Assembly: GCF_000472525.1 (NCBI RefSeq)
Contig: NZ_AWZT01000020.1
Location: forward strand, 1-64,000
Length of the DNA stretch: 64,000 nucleotides
DNA from: Paraburkholderia dilworthii
Lineage (GTDB): Bacteria > Pseudomonadota > Gammaproteobacteria > Burkholderiales > Burkholderiaceae
Direction: 5' to 3'
Made by a program: the position numbers and the translations under genes. The notes under the pieces were generated by a model. The model was not told where the DNA came from. It did no database searches and was given only the letters and a program-made list of their open reading frames with translations. This document shows positions 36,165 to 45,168 of the stretch, in pieces. Position 1 is the stretch's first letter, and each line of letters opens with the position of its first letter.

Positions 36165-36960
36165 GGAGCGCCACCGGTCGCAGGTCCACTTTCAGGTCGT
36201 ACTCCATGAGGCGAACGTTGGGCACCTGCGTCGCCGCATACAGGAGTTTCTGCGCGATGTCGGACGCAACGATGACCCCGTAGACCTTCTTCTCGCCGGC
36301 CAGGTGCTCTTTCACCCAGCCCATGTAGCGCAGGATTTGCCCCAGCGTTGCGTCGGGGCCGCGACCCAGTTTCAGTTCGAGCACGTAAAAATCGCCGTTG
36401 TTCGTGGCGAGGATGTCGATCGGCCCGACGTCCGTCTGGAACTCAACACCGTCACGGTCGTCGGTGCGGTAGAGGGTCAGCGGTGCGGTGTGGTCGGGGA
36501 GCTTGGGCAGGTTTCTGGCGAGGTAATCGCGCAGGTGCGCTTCGAGCGCGAACATGCCGTACGCTTCATCCGTCGCTTCGACGGTTTCGACGACCGACGA
36601 TGGGTTCTCGCCAACACCGTCCGCCAGACGCACAACCAAATCCCCGTCGGTCGCCTTGGCGATCTCCCAGACGCCGTGCTTTTCCGGCTCGTACCAGACG
36701 ACCTTGCCGCGACCGGTGTTGAACAGGTAGTCGTACGGCGTGTCGGAGATCCGGGGCTTCTTGTTCTCGTTGTAATGGATGCGCGACGGGTGGTTCACCG
36801 CGCCCGAAATGATGCTGCACGTCATCGAACTGTCGTTGACTTCGCTCCCGTACATGGCGCGGATCTTGGCCTTGATGGCGGGGTACGTGCATTCCCCGTT
36901 CATCTGCTGGACCGCTTCTTTGACCATTTGCCAGACCGGCGGCTTGTTCCCATTGCTCAT
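36157..36960 (-). CDS. NucS/DUF91-like PD-(D/E)XK endonuclease
   Basis: 267 residues from ATG 36960 (MSNGNKPPVWQ). The frame also allows a start five codons earlier. The N-terminal 80 residues are a helical winged-helix-like region (VKEAVQQMNGECTYPAIKAK, repeated in type II restriction-associated proteins). The C-terminal half matches the endonuclease NucS C-domain: VGPIDILATNNGDFYVLELKL gives the Asp, Glu and Lys of the active site, followed by LGQILRYMGWVKEHL and GVIVASD. It is probably a DNA endonuclease. The stop overlaps the start of the frameshifted membrane gene. It lies convergent to the GHKL-nuclease gene with that gene between. Confidence 0.72.
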   Translation of the reverse strand: MSNGNKPPVWQMVKEAVQQMNGECTYPAIKAKIRAMYGSEVNDSSMTCSIISGAVNHPSRIHYNENKKPRISDTPYDYLFNTGRGKVVWYEPEKHGVWEIAKATDGDLVVRLADGVGENPSSVVETVEATDEAYGMFALEAHLRDYLARNLPKLPDHTAPLTLYRTDDRDGVEFQTDVGPIDILATNNGDFYVLELKLGRGPDATLGQILRYMGWVKEHLAGEKKVYGVIVASDIAQKLLYAATQVPNVRLMEYDLKVDLRPVALHG

Positions 36961-37165
36961 TGTTGCCCCTCGCATTCGTTCGCGGTTTTGTCGGGACCGG
37001 ACTAGCCCGCCCCGCTGCGACGAGCATTCTTACACGAGGCAAAAAACCGCGAAACCGACCATGGCGACGCGGTCGCCCTCGATCTTTTCTTAAGCAGACC
37101 GTCGTGGTCACGGTCCTCATGGAAAGCCCCGGCGTCGCGTCACGACCGGGGCCGCACGAAAGGAT

Positions 37166-37441
37166 TTGTCTGCGAGTCAAGCGAAAAACATTAAACGCGA
37201 GCGCAGCATCCCACATCATGTCGCTCTTGATATCGTCGCTAACGAAACGGGCTATCAGAACATTCGGCATGCCCAAGAGCAGTTACAAGCTGGGATTGCA
37301 CAAGGTTTTAAGGTTTTTCTGACTGCGTATTGGTTTTCCGGAAGAGCAGCGGGCGGTCGGGAAACGATCAGTATTGAGTTGTCGAAGCCCTTGGGCGACA
37401 TCATCGCGCGGCATCAGATCACTGCTGCCCGTATCGGGTGA
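37166..37441 (+). pseudogene. Fragment of an unknown island gene cut by an IS3-type element
   Basis: The frame encodes about 90 residues with coherent protein character: SASQAKNIKRERSIPHHVAL, DIVANETGYQNIRHAQ, then FKVFLTAYWFSGRAAGGRET and LSKPLGDIIARHQITAARIG. The first part resembles a helical motif seen at the start of many phage or island proteins. The only start available is TTG at 37166 and the frame stops exactly where IS3-type transposase sequence begins, so the gene is truncated. Function unknown. Confidence 0.5.
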
Positions 37442-38073
37442 TGCGCGTTCACGGCTTGCTGCTACAACGCAAACCTTCGCCACCACGGCCGCAGCGTCGA
37501 CACGATGGCAAGGTCGCGGTGGCGAAGAGCAACCAGCGGTGGTGCTCTGATGGGTTCGAGTTTCGCTGCGACAACGGTGAGCCATTGCGCGTGACGTTTG
37601 CCCTGGATTGCTGCGACCGTGAAGCGATGAGCTGGGCGGCGACGACCGGCGGTCACAGCGGCGATATGGTACGTGACGTGATGCTTGCAGCTGTCGAGAA
37701 CCGATTTGGTAAAGCCTGAAGGCGCCGGCTGAAATCGAGTGGTTGACGGACAACGGTTCGGGCTATACGGCGGAAAAGACTCGAAGCTTCGCATCGTCCA
37801 TCGGGCTAAAACCATTGACCACGCCGGTCTGCAGCCCGCAAAGTAACGGAATAGCGGAAAGCTTCGTGAAGACGATGAAGCGTGACTATGTCGCCTTCAT
37901 GCCGAAGCCCGACGCAGCAACTGCCGCGCACAATCTCGCCGTCGCGTTTGAGCACTACAACGAGCGTCATCCTCATAGTGCGCTGAAGTACCGATCGCCA
38001 CGCGAGTTCAGGCACAGGACCGATTCATCAACTCAAGTGTGAGGCGGTGTCCGGAGGTACAGGGGCAAATCCA
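37440..38073 (+). mobile_element. Truncated, frameshifted IS3-family (IS2-group-like) element
   Basis: Two frames (37441-37719 and 37743-38042) together encode the C-terminal integrase core of an OrfB transposase: RWCSDGFEF (first Asp), LTDNGSGYTAEKTRSFA (second Asp) and SPQSNGIAESFVKTMKRDYV (Glu). A frameshift separates them near 37720. The N-terminal half and OrfA are missing. TGTCCGGAGGTACAGGGG (38047 on) resembles the terminal repeat of such elements, so the right end is probably near 38073. Confidence 0.75.
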
Positions 38074-38404
38074 GGCGACGCGTCTCGGTCCGTGAGCGAG
38101 CCTCACATAAGAGCGTTGTGGATCCTCAAGTGTTTGGCTACTGTCCAATCGTGGTGCTGTGGCCGCGCCGGCGAAAAGCGATCGCTCGACACCGTTGTTC
38201 ATCACCTTACGGTCGAAGCGCCTCACTAGCAGGGTCTCGTGCAGTCCGATGCGCTGGTACCGGAACCTCTGCAACACAGAGCACGCGCTTCTTTGCGAGT
38301 GTCATCGCGATGAAGTCGCGCGATGACAAAAATGGTGCGGCGCTCCGGCAGTTTCGCGATCTACCATTCGACTGCATCGTCCATTTTTAGGGATACGGTC
38401 CGGC
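38074..38404. other. Gap between IS3 relic and recombinase operon
   Basis: About 330 bp without a supported gene. This is where cargo meets the recombinase operon of the island. No att-like repeat of the comM junction was found in it. Confidence 0.3.
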
Positions 38405-39889
38405 CTAAAGTTTAGCGAGATGCTTTTCAATTTTGTTTCGCAACGACGCGAAATCGTCCATCGCGGCTCGGACAACACCCTGTGCATCCTCTCCTCCCTT
38501 TCGCAATGCTCGCCATACTCGGTTCATCTTCGAACGGAGGTGGCCCAAGTCGCGATCCAGCGCGACGATTTCCTCACTGCTTTTCAGTAAGCCCAATTCT
38601 TCGTAAGCAGGCGCCACATAGGCTAGAAGACTTTCCACCCTTTTGTGCCCAGTCTCCTGTGCTGTTAAACCCAGTACCGTCATTAGATCTGCTAGCATCT
38701 TTCTCTCAGTGGCAGTGGTCGGAATGTCGATTCGATAGTCCTTCAGCCTTATTGCGACACGGCGTGTGATGAAACGGTGACGGAACATGCTCATGCATGC
38801 CCTGTTTGAGAGGCCTGCTTCCTGAGCAATTCTCCAAAATTCTTTTGTTAAGGTAGGCGCAGTTAGAGGTAATCCATCCTGAGTTAAGAAAAGACGATTC
38901 TGTTCCGCGACTTTCGCGAACTCGGTCGCGGGTAGGTTCTCAACGAGCTCTTGTCGAGCATGAATGTAGGAGAGGAGCGCGGTGGCCGCTTCCAATGAAA
39001 CCGCAACCTCTCGGAGCTTGAGGTCCCCGCGCTTTAACGTAATCATCCTGACCGATGAAGTGTGCAAGACTCTTATCTGATGATCGAGACGCATCGCACA
39101 CAATTCGCCTGGACGAAGGCCTGTTTCTTGAAGGAGAATAAATGTTAATAATCGGCGTTCGCGTAAGAACTCCTGTCGAAGGTCAACCTCATCTTCACTC
39201 AGTGAGTCCACGCTGCCGATGGCGTCCAAGTGTTTCTCAAGGACATCCCAAAGCTTTGCTATAGCAAAGTGCTGAATCGGACGCTTTGGGTGCGCTGCTT
39301 CCTCGCCGGGCTTGTAGACAAATTCAAAAGTTCCGTTCAACTCGTCATTGGACTCAAACAGATGACGCCCTCGTGGTCTTTGCTTTGACGTCGTGAGTCT
39401 AATTTTCGCACCATCTTTCCGTGTTCCGACAATCGGTGTTTCGCTTGGAAAATTTTCTTGCAGCCAGATTAGGAACCGAAGCGAAGTGTCGATGATTAGT
39501 CGAAGCATATTTCTACCGCGCAGGGGTTCTCCATATCGGTTTCGGAGGTTTTTATCACGAAGTTCGTCAACGAAGAGCTGGAAATCGGCAGATGTTATAT
39601 TTCTAAAATCGATGCTGTGGTGGTAGCAAAAGCGAACAATGTGGCTTAATTTGCTCGCCTCCGCTCTCAGAGTGCCCCCATACGATGACTCAACACGGAC
39701 CTCGTCCGCGCGCTCCAAAAGAAACATCTCTGCCAGAACGCATGGCTGCCCCGACGGCCACGCGAAGCTTATAAGAAGTTGGTGTCTTTTTATTTTAGCT
39801 TCCCATATTTTCTGTTCAGGATCGTAACGCGCAGTGTCAGGTAATTCGACGCTTCGTATTATTCGAAACAGCTGGCCCGGGTCTTTCAC
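38405..39889 (-). CDS. Tyrosine recombinase, GInt-like integrase
   Basis: 494 residues from GTG 39889, preceded by GGAGAAC. A SAM-like helical core-binding domain lies at about 70-145. The catalytic domain has R259 in ETGLRPGEL, R370 with H371 in MFRHRF (a Ser replaces the first His of the usual HxxR), H415 in TGHKRVES and the nucleophile Y424 in LLAYVAP. The C-terminal 65 residues form a helical tail. It is the last gene of the minus-strand operon at the comM junction, one base after the stop of the small helical protein gene. Three integrase-like proteins plus a small helical protein are the hallmark of GInt islands, for which all four are needed for excision and integration. Confidence 0.82.
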   Translation of the reverse strand: MKDPGQLFRIIRSVELPDTARYDPEQKIWEAKIKRHQLLISFAWPSGQPCVLAEMFLLERADEVRVESSYGGTLRAEASKLSHIVRFCYHHSIDFRNITSADFQLFVDELRDKNLRNRYGEPLRGRNMLRLIIDTSLRFLIWLQENFPSETPIVGTRKDGAKIRLTTSKQRPRGRHLFESNDELNGTFEFVYKPGEEAAHPKRPIQHFAIAKLWDVLEKHLDAIGSVDSLSEDEVDLRQEFLRERRLLTFILLQETGLRPGELCAMRLDHQIRVLHTSSVRMITLKRGDLKLREVAVSLEAATALLSYIHARQELVENLPATEFAKVAEQNRLFLTQDGLPLTAPTLTKEFWRIAQEAGLSNRACMSMFRHRFITRRVAIRLKDYRIDIPTTATERKMLADLMTVLGLTAQETGHKRVESLLAYVAPAYEELGLLKSSEEIVALDRDLGHLRSKMNRVWRALRKGGEDAQGVVRAAMDDFASLRNKIEKHLAKL

Positions 39890-39890
39890 T

Positions 39891-40403
39891 TCAGTTCTCC
39901 TTGATAGCCTTGATTGCTAAGTCGGCTTCAAAGGTTGCCTGCAGACGAGCGATTTTCTGAAGCCTTTCAGGATTCTGGTCGGAGAACTCCCTCGCCAAAG
40001 CGATAGCGTCTAGAAAGGCTCGATAAACTACTGCGCGAGCGCGATAGTCTCTATCTATACGATCCTCAACGCGCCGGGTATGTGCTCGAGAAGCTTGAAG
40101 TGGTGATAAGCGCTTTGGCGCCGCTTGAACCGTTTGTCTGAGTTCTATGCGCAGGCGGTTCAGCTTATTCCAGCCGTCAGTACCCAGGGTGCTGTCAGCC
40201 GCCCGCTTGAGCGTGTTGAGCGACATAGCGACTATTTTTTCTGCAGGATTACAAAATTTGGCTAGGTCTTCTTGCGTTGAGCATGCTTCTAGAAGCTTGC
40301 CAGATGGCGGAGAATCCTTATTCAATCCAGCGATCATGAGCGCGTATAGCCGCGAGACGCTTGTTGCGGAGGAAGAAGGATCACGAGCAATTTTTCTTGC
40401 CAT
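39891..40403 (-). CDS. Small helical partner of the recombinases (GinD-like)
   Basis: 170 residues, all-helical and basic, opening MARKIARDPSSSATSVSRLY and containing STQEDLAKFCNPAEKIVAMS and LNTLKRAADSTLGTDGWNKL, then a long basic helix rich in Arg. The helix pattern at about 40-85 suits a DNA-contacting helix-turn/loop-helix. It lies directly before the 494-residue recombinase gene, one base apart. In GInt islands a small helix-loop-helix protein (GinD) accompanies three integrases and is essential for their reaction. A diverged, broken copy lies just upstream at about 40500-40735. Confidence 0.6.
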   Translation of the reverse strand: MARKIARDPSSSATSVSRLYALMIAGLNKDSPPSGKLLEACSTQEDLAKFCNPAEKIVAMSLNTLKRAADSTLGTDGWNKLNRLRIELRQTVQAAPKRLSPLQASRAHTRRVEDRIDRDYRARAVVYRAFLDAIALAREFSDQNPERLQKIARLQATFEADLAIKAIKEN

Positions 40404-40499
40404 GTCGACCTCTAGATGTCACAGGTGCGTCGAGTGCGCGATCCAAATGCTTGATTGGTGACGGCCGCTTCTGCCGAACATGTAGCGGCTTGTTTCTGC

Positions 40500-40735
40500 T
40501 GTTTTCGCAAGCTGTTCAGGTTGTGCTAGCCGTCGCCACCAAGCGTGCGGTCCGCAGTCTGTTTGAGCGTGTGGAGCGACATGGCGACTACCCTCTCGGC
40601 GGGACCAAAGAATGCAGCTAGGGCTTCCTGCGTCGAGTATGCGGCTAGAAGCTGGATGGCGACAAATCCTTCTTCGAGCCGCACTGCACGGGCTCGTATA
40701 GCCGACAGGACCCTTCTTCGAAAGAATGAGGATCA
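40500..40735 (-). pseudogene. Decayed second copy of the small recombinase partner gene
   Basis: Read on the minus strand, the stretch gives AIRARAVRLEEGFVAIQLLA then AYSTQEALAAFFGPAERVVA and MSLHTLKQTADRTLGGDG, followed by TAG where the intact gene at 39891-40403 has Trp (DGWNKL). Identity to the intact protein is roughly half over about 60 residues, so it is an old or imported paralogue and not a fresh duplication. It sits right after the stop of the 759-residue recombinase gene and fills the only gap in the operon. Confidence 0.65.
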
Positions 40736-43015
40736 CTAGCGCCTTTGCCTGCCGTTTTGGCTTCTAATCACGAACGCCACACTTTCGGCGGAAGAACCCA
40801 ATTCTGAAACGATCTCTACCTCGTATAGATCGCCCTTGAAAGCTTCCAGGATAAAGCGCTCAAGATCATTTTTCTTTACTGCACTTATTTTCCGAACGCC
40901 AAATCGTCTACAAACGTCAGAATAAAGCGATGCAGCATTGGAAGTTTGCTCACCTCCGCCGTTATTCTCGACATTCCACAATTCTTCGTAGGCAAGCGCT
41001 GCCTCTACTTCAACCAGATGTTCTCGTGGCAAATTTGTCTTCAGGTAGGCGAATATTGTCGAGAGATCCGCATGTCCGGCCATCCAGCGGGTCGCGTCTA
41101 GTCCACCGAATCCGGTGCAGTAAAAAAAGTTAATAAGAAAGGACTTACGAATCTCGTGCGGCCTAACATACCAGCGTCGTCCCAATGGGTCGACAGGAAA
41201 GCCGCAATAATCGCAGAATCGCTCAAGGCATGATTCGAGCCGACTCCTTGTAATGCGGCGAGCGGAAAGATGTGCAGAACGATTTGCCGCTGGAACAAAG
41301 AAAAGGACTCGTCCGTCCTCATGAGTTTTAAGGTTCATCAATTCTCGAAGTCCATCGGACAACTGTTTAGCCATCGAGAATGCACTCGCAACCACGTTCG
41401 GAATCGGCCGAGCTTTGTCCATTAAGAAATCGTTAACGTTACGCTTGTGTTGACCCCGAGCCAACCAATACCCGTCTTTTTCGAGCAAATACAGATCGCC
41501 GACCGTGAGGGAGATAATTTCGGCGGCTCTCAACGGGCATACAGAGACAATCAGGTAGACAATTGCTCCCAGCAGTACATCAATGATGTCGTGCAAACCA
41601 GGCGCGGTTCGAAGTTTTGTGTAGGGAGACTTTCCTGAGGCCGCAAATACTGAACCCCAGCAGCTCAAGCCCAAGGCTTGCAATGACTGCGGAACGTTGT
41701 CGATCACCCAGCAATTGCGCTTCTGTAGCGTTTCTTTTTTGTCAGAGTCCGAGGATTTAATAGAGAACAACTTATTTTCCTGACAATGTCGAGTCCCTGC
41801 TAGGTAAAACCGAACAAGTTCCTCGCCACTGTTGACAATCAATTCCAGCGCCGCCTGCGCATACCCTAACGATAAGGGTAGAGGAATCAGTGGGGTGTGC
41901 CCAGGAGTATCGGTGTTATCAGATATATATTTCCTGATGGGTTTGAATCGAGGGATAACATCGGCAGAACAAAGTGAAGGAATATGCCGTCTAAGTCGAT
42001 ATATGCTTTCGATGCTCTGCATGACCGCTGATGTCCCCGTAAAGCTTGATTGTGAGCTGCAAATTTCCGATATACGAGCGATGCGATGCGAGTAAAATTC
42101 CGTTCTGGTCCCGCTGGCGGGTATAAGGAGATCGCTATTTAATGCGAGCAGTTCGGGTTCGAACTGCCGCGCGAATGCTGAAAATTTGGGAGTACTTGAC
42201 TGGGGCGCCGGCATTCCTGCGAGGCCACAAAAGGCTGTGCGCTTGAGGCGAACATGTTCCTTGCGCCGCGCATTTGCAGCCTCATAAAAATCATTCTGTT
42301 GCAACCATTTGCATATTTTCTTTCGATCGGCGTCCGGAACGTTGAAAATGTTTTGTTCGAGCCCCTTTGGTACGCCATTCTCGATGGCATTTGCATAAAG
42401 CACACGCAAGATCCTCTGCGGGTAACCTAATGCCCACGCTGCTCCTCCAACAATATAGTCACTGACCAGTTGATGGATTCCAATCTCGTCAAGTTGTGAA
42501 AACAGGAAACGGTCGGGGTTATAAATGTCTTGGTAACGATACATCCAAGAGGTAACGAACTGAATATCTGACAGATACGGAATATGGCTTTTGGCAGTTG
42601 TTATGCCAAAACTTGGTAATGTTCGAACAAGAAAGCACATTTCTTGCACCGCATGGCGCATGCGTAAGTGTTTTGCATCGGCAAAGTTGGTGCCGTCTGG
42701 AAGTGCAAAGTCCCATGAAACAGTGTAGACGGCGGTTGCGCCGGGATCTCCGAATGCATCGGGTGTCGGAGTTCTCAGATTCTCTTCCTCTTCAGGTTCG
42801 ATAAAGTCTGAGGAACCGCGGAGTTTCAACTTCCATTTAAGATCGTGTGCATCGCCGTTAAGCCAAAGCGCAGTCCACGGTCCTTCATAAGGTCGGAGGG
42901 AAAGCTTTCCATGTTCTACTAAGATTGCCGCTATAGTTTCTGGATCCGAATGAGCCCTAAGACGTTGAGCCGACCCCATTCGAGAATCGGTGGAGTGAAG
43001 GCGTCTCATGGACAC
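40736..43015 (-). CDS. Large tyrosine recombinase, GInt-like integrase
   Basis: 759 residues; GTG at 43015 or ATG at 43009. The N-terminal 450 residues are mostly helical and unassigned. The catalytic domain has R496 in CPLRAAEI, H620 and R623 in RPHEIRKSF, H648 in MAGHADL and nucleophile Y657 in FAYLKT, so the active-site set is complete apart from the variable Lys. The size resembles TnpB of Tn554-type and the largest protein of GInt operons. It starts seven bases after the stop of the 504-residue gene. The region is clearly AT-richer than the host core genes, consistent with transfer. Confidence 0.8.
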   Translation of the reverse strand: MSMRRLHSTDSRMGSAQRLRAHSDPETIAAILVEHGKLSLRPYEGPWTALWLNGDAHDLKWKLKLRGSSDFIEPEEEENLRTPTPDAFGDPGATAVYTVSWDFALPDGTNFADAKHLRMRHAVQEMCFLVRTLPSFGITTAKSHIPYLSDIQFVTSWMYRYQDIYNPDRFLFSQLDEIGIHQLVSDYIVGGAAWALGYPQRILRVLYANAIENGVPKGLEQNIFNVPDADRKKICKWLQQNDFYEAANARRKEHVRLKRTAFCGLAGMPAPQSSTPKFSAFARQFEPELLALNSDLLIPASGTRTEFYSHRIARISEICSSQSSFTGTSAVMQSIESIYRLRRHIPSLCSADVIPRFKPIRKYISDNTDTPGHTPLIPLPLSLGYAQAALELIVNSGEELVRFYLAGTRHCQENKLFSIKSSDSDKKETLQKRNCWVIDNVPQSLQALGLSCWGSVFAASGKSPYTKLRTAPGLHDIIDVLLGAIVYLIVSVCPLRAAEIISLTVGDLYLLEKDGYWLARGQHKRNVNDFLMDKARPIPNVVASAFSMAKQLSDGLRELMNLKTHEDGRVLFFVPAANRSAHLSARRITRSRLESCLERFCDYCGFPVDPLGRRWYVRPHEIRKSFLINFFYCTGFGGLDATRWMAGHADLSTIFAYLKTNLPREHLVEVEAALAYEELWNVENNGGGEQTSNAASLYSDVCRRFGVRKISAVKKNDLERFILEAFKGDLYEVEIVSELGSSAESVAFVIRSQNGRQRR

Positions 43016-43022
43016 TCTCGTA

Positions 43023-44537
43023 CTAGCGAGATGTAACGCGAATCATCATTTCGTCCCACCTCAGCTTTTGACGCAACCGCGGCAGCTCGTCGATTGCCTT
43101 GGCATGAGCGGCCCGATGATGTGGATCGCGATCGTTTGGGAGGCGCGCCCGTGTCATTTCGGCCAATGCGACAAGGGCCGATGGGCGTACATCGTACTCG
43201 GTTGCGGTTGGCCGATACGTCAGGTCGTTGAAGCCACAGTCGATCGCGCACTCCTGATATAGATAAAGCGCAGCAAGCGATGTTGGTGAAACCGACACTA
43301 TCAAATGCTTGGCGCTCGGTTCCGGGCTAGTCAATTCACCTAAGTAAACGAACTTTTCGGCAAGAGCTTCGCCCAAGGACGCGCGGTTAAAGGGGGCCGA
43401 CGCAAGTGCTGCAGTTATGAACTGATGTATTTCATCAATGCTATTGAAGTCAAGCAACTTTAATAAGTCGCTGTTCGGTGGCGCGGCTGCCGCTAGGAAA
43501 AGGTTGTGAAACCGTCTAACAATGCGTGTGTTCCAGGCGACGATGAGCTGACGCGGAATGTAATGCTCGATCACCACTTGTGAGCCGTTGCTCAAACGAC
43601 GCGCGGCAGCATTGACGGAACCGGTCTTAAACCATTCGAGGACTGCCTCCGTCGCTCGCAATGTAGTGGTATTTATTGTTGCTCCGTCTACGCAAACGGT
43701 GGAGGCGACATCCGGAAACCACATGCCCAGCCATGCCCAGTCAGGGTTCTCCGGATGGCACTTGTAGTACTGATGGAGGGCTTCGGGACAGCGACGAGGT
43801 TTTCCCATGGCTCCGACGATGAGCAAATAGTTGGCCGCGGGATCGTTCGCCGCGCGCAGTCTTGCTCGATGCGGCTCTGTCATCGTGCAAATGCCTTCCA
43901 AGATTTGGCTTGAGACTGGGTTTAATGTTGCATCTTTTGTTAGTCTGGCCCGCCTCTTAACCACCCGCAAGTGTCGTTCGAAAGGGCCAATGGTCACAAA
44001 CGGTGAGCCTGAGCGATCGCTAACCTTTGCATCGGTAAATGCAGAGCCGCTAAGGACGGGATGCTGCATGACGAGCAATAAGTGAATATAAGCGTAGTCC
44101 TCAGTGTAGAAATTTCCTAACATCCAATTCAAACGCCTAAGCTTTCCAATTCCATCAATAACAGTCGGTGCAGATTCGGGTAGTTCAGCTGTACTTAGAT
44201 GCGGAATTGCTGCGATGCTTCCGAATTCCGCTTTTGTACACGTGCGGTCATAAACATGTGCAAAAAGAGAAAGTAAGATAGCTAGCGATTCCTCGCTCTT
44301 TCCGTTGGCGCGATGTGCGGCTCCGACCCTTTCTCGCCAATAGGCTGGATCGTCCAGTTTCGCTGCATATGATGGCCAGTCGACGGAACTTATCAATCGC
44401 TGCCCGAACTCGAAGTGCTCGCGCATCATTCGCCACCACTCTTGACAGGCTTTTTCGAGGGTGGCGCGACGCAGAGACAACGTGTCCCTGACAATATCCA
44501 GATACTCAGCGTCTGAACGACTGAGAGATATCGCCAT
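43023..44537 (-). CDS. Tyrosine-recombinase-like protein with eroded active site
   Basis: 504 residues. The last 200 residues line up with a tyrosine recombinase pattern: TTTLRATEAVLEWFKTG has R294 where HxLR is expected (Thr replaces His), and RLSNGSQVVIEHY has Asn317 where the GH histidine is expected, followed by H325 and Y326. Arg and Tyr remain while both conserved His are missing, so it may be a structural or accessory subunit in a multi-recombinase complex. Its ATG overlaps the preceding stop by one base (TAATG), implying translational coupling. It is second in the operon starting next to comM. Confidence 0.65.
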   Translation of the reverse strand: MAISLSRSDAEYLDIVRDTLSLRRATLEKACQEWWRMMREHFEFGQRLISSVDWPSYAAKLDDPAYWRERVGAAHRANGKSEESLAILLSLFAHVYDRTCTKAEFGSIAAIPHLSTAELPESAPTVIDGIGKLRRLNWMLGNFYTEDYAYIHLLLVMQHPVLSGSAFTDAKVSDRSGSPFVTIGPFERHLRVVKRRARLTKDATLNPVSSQILEGICTMTEPHRARLRAANDPAANYLLIVGAMGKPRRCPEALHQYYKCHPENPDWAWLGMWFPDVASTVCVDGATINTTTLRATEAVLEWFKTGSVNAAARRLSNGSQVVIEHYIPRQLIVAWNTRIVRRFHNLFLAAAAPPNSDLLKLLDFNSIDEIHQFITAALASAPFNRASLGEALAEKFVYLGELTSPEPSAKHLIVSVSPTSLAALYLYQECAIDCGFNDLTYRPTATEYDVRPSALVALAEMTRARLPNDRDPHHRAAHAKAIDELPRLRQKLRWDEMMIRVTSR

Positions 44538-45046
44538 TAATACTTTTTGGTGGGTGTTTCAAAGGGCTTGAATTTTGGGTCACCCAACAGCCGTTGCTTA
44601 TATTCGTCGGCCTCGTCGAGAGCTGTCCGAATACTTGGTCGAGGAAATTCAACATCAAGGGGGATAATATCTTCTGCATCACGAAGTCTTTCGAGCGAAA
44701 AGCGAAGAAAGTTCCACGTATCAACTCGTGACTTTAAACTCAAGTGTGTCCGGTTCAGCCATTTATCATATAAGTTTATGATAAATTCTTGCCATTCCTT
44801 TGATGTAATTGGCAGTGTTAGATTACATAAACCCTGCGACAATCGGCCAAAATCGATGAGCACTCTCATCGCACTCGACTGCGTTTTCTCTTCTCTTCCG
44901 TTGTAATAGTAGATGATTGCTTGGATTAGATTCGTGCTATCGCTCCCAAAGGCTCGATAGACATCCGTCATCGAGAGCTCCACTGGCTTTCTTCCCTCTT
45001 GGGACCAAAGCACGAGGGGTTCGCCAACTTCGACAAGTTTGAGCAC
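44537..45046 (-). CDS. First gene of the recombinase operon, core-binding-domain-like protein
   Basis: 169 residues, soluble. The part SKEWQEFIINLYDKWLNRTH with SRVDTWNFLRFSLERLRD resembles the helical SAM-like arm domain that precedes the catalytic domain in tyrosine recombinases, but no catalytic domain follows in this protein. It may supply DNA binding in trans to the 504-residue protein, whose gene is coupled at TAATG. An alternative is that the two genes are a split version of one integrase. It starts about 125 bp from the comM junction, so the operon promoter must lie in 45047-45168. Confidence 0.5.
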   Translation of the reverse strand: MLKLVEVGEPLVLWSQEGRKPVELSMTDVYRAFGSDSTNLIQAIIYYYNGREEKTQSSAMRVLIDFGRLSQGLCNLTLPITSKEWQEFIINLYDKWLNRTHLSLKSRVDTWNFLRFSLERLRDAEDIIPLDVEFPRPSIRTALDEADEYKQRLLGDPKFKPFETPTKKY

Positions 45047-45168
45047 AACAAGTCCTCCGGCAACCTAAGTCGTCAGTGCTGTGTGTGCTAGGCCTGTCAA
45101 TGCCCGTGCAATCTGCCTCCCAAAGCATAGGCAAATTTGACGAAAAGGCTAGTCTGGAAAAAGACGAT
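45047..45168. other. Right end of the island (attachment region)
   Basis: About 120 bp of foreign sequence between the first recombinase gene and the broken comM. The comM homology ends at or next to 45169 after codon 65 (VRRI). The junction sequence GTCCGACGCATTATCGTC, read on the minus strand, should contain the attachment core. No second copy occurs in the window, so the other end of the island lies to the left of it. Confidence 0.55.

Noticed and set aside
36010..37005. Plus-strand 331-residue frame opposite the NucS-like gene
   Set aside because: The minus strand carries an unmistakable NucS C-domain; the plus frame is a GC-driven shadow.
1..45168. tRNA gene as the attachment site of the island
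   Set aside because: No tRNA-like sequence was found at the right edge; the junction is clearly inside comM.
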